DNA of 64,000 nucleotides, taken from NCBI GenBank assembly GCA_951804985.1, contig OX638130.1, forward strand, positions 114,155,593-114,219,592. The letters run 5' to 3'. A program made the translations under genes and the position numbers. The notes beneath the pieces were generated by a model. It did not search any database. It saw only the letters and a list, made by a program, of their open reading frames with translations, and was not told where the DNA came from. Of this stretch, positions 12,140 through 25,339 are shown one piece after another. Position 1 is the first letter of the stretch. The number at the start of each line of letters is the position of its first letter. Source of the DNA: Dryomyza anilis. Taxonomy: Eukaryota > Arthropoda > Insecta > Diptera > Dryomyzidae.

Positions 12140-13440
12140 AGTTCTGTAAGGTGCTGTATTTTTATTCTAAAAAGTGAAAAGGAGTTGAAAAAGCAAGGAT
12201 TTCTAAGAAGTCACAAATGAAATCAGGAAAGCTATTGCAATAAGGTTGAGAACAATAATAAACCACTGAATTCCAACCACTAAAATTTCCTAAGACTTTG
12301 GCCATCTAAATTTGAATTCTACAATTCTCGTAATAGTTATAAAACTTAAAACCGAAATCAAAACTAGTCAGAAAACTGAAACCGAAATCTAAATCGTAAT
12401 TCTTATAGGTTTCAATCCTTGGTTGTAAAATACAAACAAAAAAAACTAAAACTCTTCAAGACCTGTCGTGAAAATTGGCGACATTCAACTCAAAACAACA
12501 CGCACTCTGAAAAACACTTGATTAAAGACTATTACAAGTAATTCTACCGATAGAAAACTCAAAAATAAACAATTAAATAAAAATTTATAATACCCACAAT
12601 AATGCATTTTTTTTGTGCTTTATTATGCCAGACATGTTGAGCACAATTAAGTGAACGAAATATTAAAATAACTGACAATGCGTTGTGCATAAATTACCAA
12701 AGACATGGGCTCGTTATTGTTAATGCATTTTATGTTCATTTATTTATTATTTGTTATGGAAAAAAAAATTGATAATGAAAAATTTTACAAAAACTCCCAC
12801 CAAATAATTTGTAAATATATTTAAAATTTATTGTAGAAGCAGTAAAAGTTTTAAATGCAGCCTTTGCATTTATGTCGTCTACAAAAATGCAAATTTATTG
12901 GTAACATAAAAAAATATAAATGATCGTAATAAATGTTTTTGGCGCGTGATCTAGGTTATATTAGTTTTTGAGAAATAAGCAGTTGATTGAGGAAATTAAA
13001 TTTTTAATAGAGGACAATTTTTATGCATACAATTTAAAAATATAAATAGTAATATGCGAGACCTTTTTAAGTGGTACTCTCTTTAAAGTTTTATAGTTTT
13101 AATAATAGTTAATTTTTGTAAACAAAATTGGATTTTATTGAAAAGTTATTTAAAATAAATATCGAAGTGATATAATTCACAAATATCTAATGAATTTTCC
13201 AAGAAATATAAACTGTTTTCTGAGAAAAGAGACACATAATATAAGAATCACATTACGTTTATGTTTAAGATAGTTTAAATATCTAAACGCAAAGTAAAAA
13301 TATAATTATGATTCTGGCAATCTTATTATAAATGTCGAAAACTATAGTTGATTGGAATGTTAATACTATATTTCTAATATTTCATTTAATTTATTATATT
13401 TATGTTATTTAATGATTTTTTTAAACTTATGATTGAATTT
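12140..13440. other. Intronic stretch, no recognised element
   Basis: AT-rich, with no coding signal on either strand. Contains A homopolymers and isolated words, but I saw no TIR pair or tandem unit. Confidence 0.4.
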
Positions 13441-14490
13441 CATATTTAGAATAGTTATTAGCAGCGATTATGCAATTACTATATGTTTGATTGTCAACTT
13501 GTTTCAATTCAGATAAAATTACTCGTAAAAAAGAGAGCTTCGAATGAGAAATATGATAAAGTTCATGCTTAAGTTTCTTCCTAGATTGTCACAATTATAA
13601 AAATAGAAATATTCAATAATGATGGCAGCAATAATGATTGCATAATTCCTGTGATCATGCAATTACTAAAAGCTTAATTATCAACTCGTTTTAATGATGT
13701 CCATGATTAAACAACTCAGAAAAACAGAGAGTGAAGAATATGAAATAATTTATTCTCTAAGTTTCTTATTAGATTAAAATAACTTAACACGATTGTCACA
13801 ATTATAAAAATAGAATTATTCAATAACGATTAAATGATTCCTATGATCATGCAATTATTATGTGTTTGTTTGTCAACTTGTTGCAATCATATCAATGTTT
13901 AAACAACATAGAAAAAGAGATACATTTGAGTAAGGAATATGATGAAGGGCATTCTTTAAATTTCGCTCCAAAACTTAACTGCTCTACCCGATTGCCACAA
14001 TTATAAAAATATAAACAATCATAAAATGATGAAAAATATGTTCTCTAGCAAACATTATTTCATTGCAATTAACTTGCTTAAATTGTCTAATTCATGAAAT
14101 TATTTGGTAACAGAAATAAGTTAAAAACTGTTATTAATATAGTTTTTAAAACTATATTAATTATTGAAAAATATTAAAATTATTGATTGCAATCATAATA
14201 TGTTGAAAATAATTATAAATATCCTTTTGAAAAGAGATACATTCAAGTGAGAAATATGATGAAGTACATTCTTTAAATTTCGCTCTCAAACTTAACTACT
14301 CTACCAGATTGCCACAATTATAAAAACATAATCAATCATAATATGATGCAAAATATGTCCCCAGCAAACATTATTTCATTGCAATTAACTTGCTTAAATT
14401 GTCTAATTTATGAAATTATTTGGTAACAGAAATAAGTTAAAAACTGTTTTTAAAATCATTTCGAAAAGTATTAAAATTTATAATTACAAT
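13440..14490 (+). repeat. Degenerate tandem repeat with ATCATGCAATTA and CACAATTATAAAAA words
   Basis: Units of roughly 190 bp begin near 13450, 13635 and 13825, each with CAATTA, TTGTCAACTTG-like text, AATATGAT and CACAATTATAAAAATA. Two longer units follow that share CAAACATTATTTCATTGCAA, then AACTTGCTTAAATTGTCTAA (near 14050 and 14365). Divergence is high and unit length variable, so the array is old. Confidence 0.75.
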
Positions 14491-14494
14491 TATA

Positions 14495-14735
14495 ATATCG
14501 TCGTTGTAGAACGAAAAGTCACCAAATACATTTTCAAAATGCCAAATATTCATTTACAAAAATCTTAATATATCTGTGATTTTTAATCTATGATCTCAAT
14601 TTTTTTACCACATGGTAAGAAAATGTAAATCTATCAATTCATATTTCAACTTTAAAAATGCATAAATTACAACAAACTCGAAATTTAAGTTTTTCATAAA
14701 AATGTATTTGGTGACTTTTCGTCCTACAACGATAT
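14495..14735. mobile_element. Foldback MITE with about 40-bp TIRs
   Basis: The left end reads ATATCGTCGTTGTAG then AACGAAAAGTCACC and AAATACATTTT. The right end is its inverse: AATGTATTTGGTGAC, TTTTCGTCCTACAACGATAT. The 241-bp interior is non-coding and A/T-rich. Immediately outside the right end a partial copy of the terminal motif occurs (TTTCGTCCTACA). Confidence 0.75.
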
Positions 14736-14759
14736 TTCGTCCTACATATGATATGTTTG

Positions 14760-16310
14760 CTGTAGCCACAATTTTTCTGTGAGTACCAACAAATAGGTTT
14801 ATTCTTTGATTGTTTTAAATGTATTAATATTTATAAATTTAAATAATTTATAACAAAACGAAAATGACAAGATTTACGATAAAAGCAAATCTATCCAAGA
14901 CGATATCGCTGCTTTTGTCATTTTAGATATCGAGTTGACATCGAACGTATTCATTTTAGATAAACGTATTTGAGTTGATCAAATAATTAAGTATTTTTTT
15001 TAAGTATTTTGTTTTTCTATTGAATATTGTCATTATATCGTATTAAAATCGATTCAGGGTATTTATAAAATGCAGAGTATTTATAAAAATACGTACGCTG
15101 CATTTAAATAGTAAAAATTCGTTTGTCAAAGGTTGAAAACATTTTTATTTTTACATTAAAAACGTTAATACTCAACACTTAAATTATGAATTTTGTTATT
15201 TTCTTTTTTTCCCTTTTCCAACTTATCATCATTTAAAAGTATTTAACAGCCTGTCAAATTTCAAAAATATTTATCTTCCATAACTACTATAGATGTGGGT
15301 ATTGCGCAGACATTTGCCCAATTGTTGCTGACATTTTCAATTGTCATTTGCAATACATCAAACTATACATCAGCTGTCATTAAGCGTTATACTCTAAAAA
15401 TAAAAACGATCTCTGGCACCTATAGAGATGTCGGTCACACTGTCCTACGTGGCACCCCTTACTGTCAATTGCAAAACTATATAGATTTATAAAGGAACCC
15501 AAGATTTAAGGGTAATATTGCATAACAATTGCAGCCAACATAATTGAAATTGACAAAACATGCGTATAGCTTGATTAATTTTACGCTACTTGGTGAATAC
15601 CTCAAGTGCATTTGCACACAGCGTTTAAAGCAAATAGAGGGTTATTTTTGGATATAGTTCTTAAAACATGCATGCAGTGTTTAAGAAAATAATACAAATA
15701 AAACATTTGTCCTACAGTTTGTAGGCGTGTTTTAGATTTCATTTACAAATAAACCGCAAATGTGCACAGATGTTTGGAAAACATGTTAAACATAATTAAA
15801 CTATGATGTGGCTCTTTAATGAATAATGTGAATGCAACTCTTTTTTACAACTATTATAGATAAGATTTAAAAATAAAAAATGTGGGTGATTTTAAATTAT
15901 TTCGCAGAAAATTATGAGTGTGAAAATAAATGAAAAACAAATTATAAAATTAGTTATATAAACTGCATAGATAATTTGTCATATATTTATAATATGACTA
16001 AAACAGTTATATTTTTTTGCATTTGTATCATAGCTATATGCAAACTAAAAACAAAAATATAAATGCATATTTAAAAATCATTTCAAGTTCATGTTCATTT
16101 AGTAGTCGCAATTTTATAGTCTGCTGAATATCGGTAAACGGCTCTAAATGACGTCATTTAGTTGAAGTTCATTGAAAATATTAAATGTGTTCATATCTAT
16201 TTTTCAAAGACAACACAAAAAGTGGCTAAATTTACATGAAAGAACGTGTAAAGCATACGTAAATAACTATTAAACAAAGTACACGCACAAAACAAAATCA
16301 TGCTCATCAC
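14760..16310. other. Intronic stretch, mostly unassigned
   Basis: Only small islands of mixed composition, for example 15280-15480, where a 65-codon plus-strand frame with a hydrophobic N-terminal stretch occurs. It matches no family I know and lacks splice or start context that would make it credible. No TIRs or tandem units seen. Confidence 0.35.
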
Positions 16311-16552
16311 AATAATGTTTTGAGTGTAGCATATAATGGTTGGAATTGTGAGTGCTGTAATCATGTTTTCCTATTAATGTTATCCTTATCATTTCATTAT
16401 TTATATAAAACCCTTTTTTTTATTCGACCTTATTGCAAAGATTATTGCGCAGTTATTTCGATCATGGTTTTTAAGCTGTATATTTATCATATGATTACTC
16501 CAATAATACTATCATTGTTGCAAAACACATTGAAGAATTAGTATAATAATAT

Positions 16553-17690
16553 TTACAAAGAATTACATGATAGATTCAATCATATTTACGCAATCATTAG
16601 TTACTCTAATCAATTACAATTTTAGAAATCATTAAATGTATGACACAATCATTTATAAAAAAAAGGGTATGATTGTGACAATCAGCAGTGATCTTAGCCA
16701 TCATACTGTTACTGAAGCAATCAAAATTTGATTTGGACAAGCAAATGTGTTACTATAATGTCTTCATAATAGAATTTAGTGCATAAATCATTTCATGACT
16801 ATTTCAATAATGTTTTCTAATGCTGAAAAATAACTATACGATTACTCACACCAATCATGTGATCTGGTTACAAATGGAGTCATTTCATATTTGGCACAAT
16901 CATTAGTTACTCTAATCATTACAATATAATTTTAAAAATCATTAAATGTTTGACACAATCATTTACCAAAAAAAAAAGGGTATGACTATGACAATCAGCA
17001 ATGATCTTAGTCATGATACTGTTACTGAAGCAATAAACATTTGATTGGGACAAGCATATGTGTTACTATAATGTTTTTATAAGCGAATTTAGTGCATACA
17101 TTTTTTCATTTGATGACTATTTCAATAATGTTTTCTAATGCTGAAAAATAACTATATGATTATTAACACCAATCATGTGTTCTGGTTACAAATATCATTG
17201 AATGAGAATTATTATCATATTTACATATTTCATATTATATGTATTTCGATAATGTTTTCTAATGCTGAAAAATAACTATATGATTATAAACACCAATAAT
17301 GTCATCTGTTTAAAAATATCATTGAATGAGAATTCTAATCATATTTACATATTTCATATCATTTCATGATTACTACAAACGCATTTTCTATTTTATAAGC
17401 TGGTTTTCAGAAGAGACCTTATATCAATCATGCTTCTTATGCTGAGAAATAAATGTTGTCATAAATGATAATTGAAATATTAGTCTAATCATTATTTATA
17501 ATCCTAATCAATGCTTATGATTGTTTCAATCACGTTTGCCACAATCATTAGCTATTCTAATGATAAAATAACATTAGAATATGATTTTTGAAATCATGTA
17601 ATGAATAACACAATCATTTTTAAAAATCTGCTTGATTGTGACTATCAACAGTAAGTGCAGCAATTATAGTATTTTTTTGAGCCAATCATA
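16553..17690 (+). repeat. Tandem array of a ~306-bp unit plus ~130-bp partial units
   Basis: CATTAGTTACTCTAATCA marks unit 1 at 16595 and unit 2 at 16901. Both continue through GACACAATCATTTA, AAAAGGGTATGA, TGTTACTGAAGCAAT and TAATGCTGAAAAATAACTAT. After 17190, two shorter units repeat ATCATTGAATGAGAATT, and a third diverged full-type unit begins near 17520. The sequence is dense in TGATTGTGACAATCA-like dyads. No coding capacity. Confidence 0.82.
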
Positions 17691-17699
17691 TTTCTATTT

Positions 17700-19870
17700 C
17701 TCTATGTGCACAATTAAACGTAGCTGCTAAACTGTTAGCCACAATGCTAATGGCTTCTAATAATATTTTAACCGGTTTTGAGTAAAGCAAATGTAAGCTA
17801 ATATTTTTATTTTAAATACCTTGCATCAAATTGCTGTAAAATGAGCTGTGATTTTAAGGTAACACTTAGCGTAAATAAACAGTGACTGTTAATTAATTAC
17901 AGTACAAAACTAAATAATGATTTGTTAGTAGTTTGCGCAAATTAAATGAAATAATTAAAACGAAAGTTTTTATAACGTCATTTTTAATTTAAATCTTATT
18001 TCGCATAGCGTATATTTTGCGTCAAAATATACAAACTTTTGTATGATTCACACTTTAAAGAAAAACATTTATACAAGAGATCTTTCGTGTTTTTGTGTCT
18101 TTTGCAAGAGATAAAAAATCACAGTTTTTTTTCGTTGTGTTGATTTAATGATTAATCTTTAAATTTGGCAAAAAGCCAAGTGTATTTTATTTGGTTAAAA
18201 GAAATAAAATACAACAAATTTAAATAATACGTAAAATTGGCACCAGCACACATTTTCGTTTTCATTTAATTGTAAACGGAAACTTATAAAAAATAAAATA
18301 ATCAGGCAGATTTTGAAATTCGCGCTCGAACGAAATTCAAATGTTTGACACAAATAATTCGATGAATTCGTTTGCAATGCGTTTATTTTTTATCGAAAAG
18401 TCGTATTCTGGAATAGCAAAAAACAAATTTGGTATCGTTTGGAAATTGTTATAGCTCGGAATATTACAATTAAATGTTCTGAAATTAATGCCAAATTAAA
18501 CAAAAAACAATAGAAACTATTTACAGAGCGTGTAATTTTAATAGTCATTTAAAAGACACGCGTTAAATCGTATTTTTTGGCAGCACAATTGAATAATGAG
18601 TCATTTTATTTATTTACTCAATACCACACAATATTCAATTAATTAGAGTTAAATCATTTCATTAGTTACACTGACCATATGGTATTTTAACGAAAAATGT
18701 GCTCATACACTTTGGCAATTGACTCATAGTTAATTGTAAAATCAACTAATTTTCGTAGAATTATTATAATTTCAAATTTCTTATTCATTCATAAATGTTA
18801 ATACGATATTTTTTTATTTATCTTCAATTATGTAGATTTGCTACAGTCATCAATTTGTTTTTGTACAATAAACAAAATATTAGCTCATAAAGTTTAGAGT
18901 TCGAAATACGTTGTCCGATGACAATTTTGCGGATTAGCGCTGAAGTCATTTGGCAAAAATATTTTAAAAATGCAAATTGCGTCAACTTGTTTAATGTGTG
19001 TTTTTATAAAAATTATACATTTGGGTGTTTTTAAACAAATAAAATAAATGATAATTATTTTAAATTATTATGGCTGGTTATACAATTTTAATATTCAAAT
19101 ATATGTGGCGCCAGTTAAATCAATTTGTTATCGGATTATGTCAGTTCTGACATAGTTTTTTTTGCAAATTTGGAAATGTGCTAAATTATTGCTTAATTTA
19201 TAACAGTATTTTAAAAAAAAGATTTCAAAATAAATTGATAAAGCTATTATTTGAATTGAACAATATATGCACAAAATACCCCTTTATCAAAAGCACTTGC
19301 CCCAGATTTTGCATTCTTTTACAAATTTACAACACAAATAAATCACAGTTTGTAGCTGAAAATATACGCAATATTATTACAAAATAAATTATTACTTAAC
19401 AAATATTTATTATGCGCTCAAGTGCTGTTGTCTGATTCTGTTAATACAGAGTCTCTGGCCATAATTTCATAATTCATAATTTACTCAAAGTTCGCACAGA
19501 AAACACATAGTCAATTAGCATGATGCAGACGCCAAACCATTAAATTCTAGATCATATTTCTTAATAGAATTGCGTGATTGAGAAATTTCAATTAATAGCG
19601 CAGTGTTTTTCCGTAAAAGTTCATAATTGCTAAATGCCGAGGAGTTCTATTAGAACGAATTGAATTTTTAAATAAAATGGAATGCTCAATAGAAATTTCA
19701 ATTCGAGCGCATTTAGTTAATACTGCTTCAGAATTTGTGTCAACAAGTTCAAGAACATTTGAATATAAATGTATTCAATCAGTACGATTGGTGTTGAAAT
19801 TTTTAAAAGTTAATTTCGAACAATAGTGGCTTTGATCGGGATTTTTAACTATGCGGATAATGATAGGCTC
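17700..19870. other. Intronic stretch, no recognised element
   Basis: AT-rich, no coding signal; the short frames at 18195-18377 and 19178-19387 are low-complexity. No tandem unit or TIR pair noticed. Confidence 0.4.
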
Positions 19871-19874
19871 CTAG

Positions 19875-19934
19875 TACACACAGAAAAACATGTACATCAT
19901 ATTGATGAATTCCGTTCTTCAAACCATGATTCAT
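19875..19934 (+). repeat. Left ~60-bp terminal inverted repeat of a long-TIR element
   Basis: Begins TACACACAGAAAAACATG and continues through GATGAATTCCGTTCTTCAAA. It pairs over about 60 bp, with few mismatches, with the inverse at 23034-23095. The 300 bp that follow are rich in GATGAA/TTCATC words typical of this family. Confidence 0.75.
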
Positions 19935-20103
19935 TGTATTGAAGAACCATTCATAATATTAATGACTAACGACATCAATGTTATGAATGCGATCATAAAT
20001 TTGATGAATAACTTGGTAACTGTCGAAAAGGTGTTCTTCAATATGATGAACTGTATGTGAAGAATACATTTCATCATACTAATGACCCAAAATATAAAAT
20101 ACA

Positions 20104-20668
20104 ACATATATGTACATCATATTGAAGAACGCTGTTCATTAAACCAAATTTCTAACAAAATATATCTTTTTGGTTCATTTTTTGCCGTACTTTTCAGTTT
20201 GCCAAGTAGTTCTTGTATTTTATTTCTTATATAGTGCTTGCTCGACGTGCAAAAATTAGTAAAATGTTTTATAATATATTTATTATAATTAAAACTTTTT
20301 ATTAATAAAAAGTTATATTTATAAAAAAAAAAATATTAAAAAAAATAAATTCGATTTTTTTTTTGAATATTTTTTTCTCTCAAAAATATTTATTTCCAAA
20401 TATTTTTTTTCGGAATTTTTTCGGGATTTTTTTTTTTTGATTTTTTTTTAATATTATGTGAAGAATACTGTACATCATATTAATAAACAAATACATAAAA
20501 TACAACATATGTGTACATCATATTGAAGAATGCTGTTCATCAAATCAAATTTCAATCAAAATATTTATTTTTTGCCATACTTCTCAGTTCTCAAGTAGTT
20601 CTTGTATTTTATATCTTATATAGTGCTTGCTCGATATGTATAAATTAGTAAAATGTTTTGTAATATAT
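20104..20668 (+). repeat. ~165-bp direct duplication spaced about 398 bp apart
   Basis: ACATATATGTACATCATATT with the following GAAGAACGCTGTTCATT and TATATAGTGCTTGCTCGA occurs at 20104-20281 and again, slightly diverged, at about 20503-20668. A/T homopolymer-rich sequence separates the two. Both belong to the TTCATC-rich family of the flanking long-TIR element, suggesting internal tandem duplication of that element. Confidence 0.7.
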
Positions 20669-20905
20669 TTATAAAAAATATTATAATTTAAAAAAATAAT
20701 AAAAGGTTGTAATTATATAAAAAATATATTTAAAAAAATGTTGTCATTATCGGAAAATTTTTTCGAAAAAACCTTTTTGATTGCAAAATTGTTTAGCGAT
20801 TTTTTTTTTATCAACATTTTTTCCTACAACTTTTATTAAGGACTTGAAAAAATTAAAAAAAAAAATGCGTTTCAAATTCATTGTATTGAATATTTCTTTC
20901 TTCTA

Positions 20906-21121
20906 TACACCCAGAAAAAAAAAATCCCAACAAAATTGGTCAATAGGACAATTATTGATTTAATAGTATACAAAAAATAAATCTTTTCATATAAACTCAA
21001 TGGCAATGTCATGGTATTTTCTAGTATTTAAAGGTATTTTCCGATTAAAATAATTATTTATACTATTGACTATTTTAATTAGTAAAAAACTATTATTTAT
21101 CTAGTATTTATTCTGGGTGTA
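20906..21121. mobile_element. Best-preserved TACACCCAG MITE
   Basis: A 216-bp element starting TACACCCAGAAAAAA and ending ATTCTGGGTGTA, so the ends are TA-flanked perfect CACCCAG/CTGGGTG repeats. The interior includes TTGGTCAATAGGACAATTAT, ATTTAATAGTATAC and CTATTGAC. It is the reference copy for the nested pair at 6.5-7.0 kb. Here it has inserted into the TTCATC-rich long-TIR element. Confidence 0.82.
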
Positions 21122-21539
21122 GTATCAATACGTTCTTGATATAATGAATGCATCAATATGTCATTAAATCAATGGTATCATGGTATCAATATTATGAATC
21201 TTGTATGCATAAAAACGAATAATTTCGATTTCAATAAAATGTTATTGTATTATCTAATTTAATAGGTACTTATAATGTAATCTGAAATGAAATATTATAT
21301 TTCAAATTTTAAGAAAAACAAAACCTCCATATTTTTTGATATTTAACTGAACTTGGTGATTTACAGACTTGTGATAATTTAAATCCAAAAATGTGCACCA
21401 AACATTAATTTTTACATATATCTCTATAAATTTTCATAGGTATCATTTTTTTTATTACAATGTTAAATTTGTATGACGCATGAGCATTTCGAGTACATTT
21501 CTGCGTTATCCTGAATTCAAAGAGGAAAATAAATTTTCA

Positions 21540-22590
21540 AATATTAATTGCGGTACGAGCAGCTGCATTTACGCCAATTATAATGTGTTGCTTGCAAACA
21601 AAATATAAAATTTCAAAGACCATTTAAAATATTAGCCAATTTGAAACAGCTAAGCTAACAACAACCTTTATATATTTTACCATTTCAATTGTATATTTTT
21701 TTTAATTATTGTTTGATGTTTATCAACAATTATGTATGTAGGTAGCACAACCACTAAAATAATCCATACAAATATAATTTACTGCACCGCAAAAACCAAT
21801 ATTGGCGCCGATAAAGATCATGGCACGAACGAACACACGTCACGTGAAACAATAGCGGTCCGTGTGTCCGACCGGCCTGCATTTAAGTGAACGCTTCAGT
21901 GATCTCACAGTAGTGACAAACACTATCAACGATATTGTCACCGTCACCAAACACCAGTGTCACCTTTATCAACAACACTTTGGTACAAATTGTACGGAAG
22001 TGTTTTTTTTTTTTGTTATTTTCAAAATAGGCTCTGTTTGTTCGAACTATTATGAATGGGAAACCCCTGTGTACAAACATATTGCCTGACTTTTAGAGTG
22101 ACACTATTTTTCTACCTAAATTGTCTGCGGGAATAGAGCAGGAAAAGAGGGATTTTTCTCATTAATTTTTGTTTTTATTATTTTGCTCTTTATTGTTGTA
22201 GTTGTAGTTATTGTACGAAGGCGCGTATGTTTATTTGTTGTCGAGGCGCATGCGCATCGTTAGGGTCATAAAAATAGCAATAATAATACCTTGGTACCTT
22301 GTAATTTTCTGTGGCACATGTGTGTGCTGTGTAGGGCTCCTCATAGCGCCCTCGCTCGATTTTGAGCACGATAACGATTAAGTATTGTTGCCTTAACAAA
22401 CTGCTGTTGCTGCTGCTGTAGTAGTTATTGTGGTATTGTGAAAAATATCGAAAATATATGGGTGTTAAAATACCATTGAAATACCATTGAGGGTTGTGTG
22501 AATGAAATGGTAGGGAGTGGTTTTGAAATTGTTTGTAGCCTGTAGAATGTTATAAAACATTTTAAGACTTTGAGAAACTTTTATAGAGTG
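21540..22590. promoter_or_regulatory. Less AT-rich single-copy island inside the giant intron (candidate enhancer)
   Basis: 21780-22090 and 22180-22420 have balanced composition, with CACACGTCACGTGAAAC (an E-box CACGTG) and TTGTCACCGTCACCAAACAC. Overlapping open frames occur on both strands (21862-22089 plus, 21883-22080 minus), typical of chance frames. No family or splice signals support an exon. A regulatory role is inference from composition alone. Confidence 0.3.
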
Positions 22591-23033
22591 CTAAAAAAAA
22601 AATCATCAATATGATGAATTTATTCATAAATATTGTGAATTTTTCTACCAACCACCAGATTCATTATATTGATACCACCGTTCATTGATGACATTGATGA
22701 ATGCATTCATTATATATATGAACTAATTCATACGATCGAATATCATAGTGAAGAATGAAATATTCAGTACAATGAATTGATGAATATAATCATAATATTT
22801 ATGTATAATTTAAAATTTTATTTTTTTAAGAATTTTTCAAAAGATTTTTTTTAAGCAATTGGAAAAAATTTCCTTTGAAAAATGTTGTTGGACAAAAATT
22901 TTATTAAAAAAAAAAAAATTATTCGAAAAAAAATTTCTGAAAAAAAAAAAATTCGAAAAAAAATTGTCCGAATTTTTTTTTATTCAAACAAAGATTTTTC
23001 CAATTTTTTTTTTTATGTACATCTTACTTTTTA

Positions 23034-23095
23034 TTAATGAATCATGATTTGAAGAACGGAATTCATAAATATGACGTACATTTTTTTTCTGTGTA
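23034..23095 (-). repeat. Right ~60-bp terminal inverted repeat matching 19875-19934
   Basis: Reads ATGAATCATGATTTGAAGAA then CGGAATTCATAAATATGACG and ends TTTTTTTTCTGTGTA. The terminal TA at each end fits Tc1/mariner-type target choice. It could close a 3.2-kb element begun at 19875, or be the end of a second copy in inverted orientation starting near 22595. Confidence 0.72.
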
Positions 23096-23109
23096 TGTTT
23101 TACTCTAAA

Positions 23110-23815
23110 AGTCATTCATTCCAATTAGTTCTTTCTGATCTGTAAATTACCATGTTTCCATTATATGTTTCATATTTCCATTGTATATATGTAATATGTA
23201 TATCCGAGTTCGATTAGTATAATGGCCTGATACTAAAGTATGATCTGATATTAGTCACTGAACTAAGATTTTGATTTCAAGAAGAGGTGTACCTCTTCTT
23301 GATATCCATTCGAATTAGGTCTTTCTGATCTGTAAATTACCATGTTTTCATTATATGTTCTGTATTTCCATTACATATATCTTGTCTGTATATCCGAGTC
23401 CCATTTGAAAGGTGATATACTCTATTATAATGACCTGATACTAAAGTATGATCTGATATTAGTCACTGATCGATTTTTGACAAGATAAAAAGTCCATAAT
23501 CAGTTCCCGATCATGGCCCTAACTAATATTTTGATTTCAAGAAGAGGTGTACCTCTTCTTGATATCCATTCGAATTAGGTCTTTCTGATCTGTAAATTAC
23601 CATGTTTTCATTATATGTTCTGTATTTCCATTACATATATCTTGTCTGTATATCCGAGTCCCATTTGAAAGGTGATATACTCTATTATAATGACCTGATA
23701 CTAAAGTATGACCTGTTATTAGTCACTGATCGATTTTTGACAATATAAAAAGTCCATAATCAGTTCCCGATCATGGCCCTAACTAAGATTTTATAATGGT
23801 AATATTAAAGTCTTT
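23110..23815 (+). repeat. 260-bp tandem repeat, about 2.7 copies, with an embedded 26-bp palindrome
   Basis: The unit runs from TTCAAGAAGAGGTG through TTTCTGATCTGTAAATTACC, CCATTACATATATC and AGTATGATCTGATATTAG to CCCGATCATGGCCCTAACTA. Full units are exactly 260 bp apart (palindromes at 23277-23302 and 23537-23562) and almost identical. The first unit is shorter by about 65 bp because it lacks the CGATTTTTGACAAGAT part. High identity implies recent duplication. Confidence 0.88.
23277..23302. repeat. 12-bp-arm palindrome (copy 1)
   Basis: TCAAGAAGAGGT and ACCTCTTCTTGA are perfect inverse complements separated by only GT. An identical palindrome recurs at 23537-23562 in the next tandem unit. 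It could be a dimeric protein site or a hairpin; no known motif was recognised. Confidence 0.85.
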
Positions 23816-24239
23816 CAGTTGTGTACCTCTGAACTGATTTAGTACTCAGTCAATAATTGAATCCATTCGATTTCGGTCCATTCGATTCCGGTCACTTGGT
23901 ATTCGACACAAGTAGTAAAAATAGAGATAAATGTAAAAAAAAAAATTAAAGTCTGTCTGTTCTTTAAAACGTTTCTGTTCGTTCTGAAGCAGAATAATGT
24001 TTCCGATGCCGTTCCCGATATCGATAACTATTATTGAATTATATAATTAGACATATTTTCGCTGCGAACAAAGCACGTACAGAACCTTTTATTACTGATT
24101 ATGCCATTCAAAAATTCCATTTTTTTTCTTTGGTTGTCTCGTAGCGATCTTATCTTAATTCCTGGATTTAAACTATTGCATTACACATCACTTCCTTTAG
24201 AAATACAGAACATCACAACATAGGACAACGTACGTATAA

Positions 24240-25330
24240 CCCTTCGCGACAAACATGTACAACACATGTAGTACGTACCTATCTAGGTGCGGATTCCGTA
24301 TAGGAAAAACGATCACACGATCTCAACATGAAAATCAATAGGGCAACGATGTACATGATGACTTTACGTTTTGAGCACACGATCATGCAGAAAGAAATTC
24401 AATTTCTATGCAGAAATGTTAATTTTTCCGTTTTTCATTATGGTTTCGAGACGATACGATGTTGATGGCAGCCGCCGCCGACGCCTCGTACCGTTCGGAA
24501 AACGAAACGGATGTCAAGCACATGTAAGGGATCAAGTGAGCGCACATTCGGGATCAGTTGTGGGTTTATTATTATTATTTTTCCATTCTATTGTCTCCGT
24601 CTGTTTTCGAAGGCGCGTTTAGAACAACTTAAAGGTATCAATAACAAAAACTATGCGGTTTTTCGTAAAAAAAATACAAAATACCAAAATTTAATGACTC
24701 TATTCATTGATGAAAAACGTTATTTTCCGCAGTCAAAACATGTTTGAATTTTATACGCTATAGTTGTCTCGTAGTACTTACCTTCAAGGTTTTGTTTTTT
24801 TGTTTTGTTTCTGTTCAAATGAATTTCATTGAACTCTTAGGTATTCATTTAAGGTTTTAATTGTCTTTTTTGAAGTGTGTGTCGGCAGTGCGTTAATATT
24901 CGTTAAGTTTTGTGCTGTTTTTAACACATGGCGCTTCATTTTGAATTCCTAATCAAGCATATGTTTTCTTGAGTTTGAGAAAAACAACATTTATTTTGCC
25001 TGCTTTTTTGACGCCATATCAAACGAAGGCGTTGTCGGATTTGTCGGTTTAACTTTTATCAGCATTTTCCAAATATGACTGATAACTTCATTAGGTATTT
25101 CGGCACATGCATGTATAATTTGTCCGTCTGTCCGTTTGCCAATTGCTAATAGCACGTGCGCCTGCAAGGACCACATGCCGTGGATTATGCGCAGTCATGC
25201 TGTGCCGAGGATCAGACCGGCCGGCTATTTGATTAACTTTTATAGGTTTTATGCGAATCATGGGAAAATGTGCAGGGTTTGTTACAGTTTTAATTACGGA
25301 ATTATAAAAATTTATATAGGGTGAGGTTAT
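24240..25330. other. Mixed-composition intronic island
   Basis: Less AT-rich patches at 24440-24620 (GCCGCCGCCGACGCC) and 25100-25250 (CACGTGCGCCTGCAAGGACC and GGACCACATGCCG). Several short frames overlap on both strands without any recognised domain, start context or splice partner. This is best read as single-copy intronic DNA that may contain regulatory sites. Confidence 0.35.
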
Positions 25331-25339
25331 TGAGTTCAA

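Noticed and set aside
21862..22399. Small secreted-looking frames on both strands
   Set aside because: Frames overlap in opposite directions, no family resemblance and no start or splice context.
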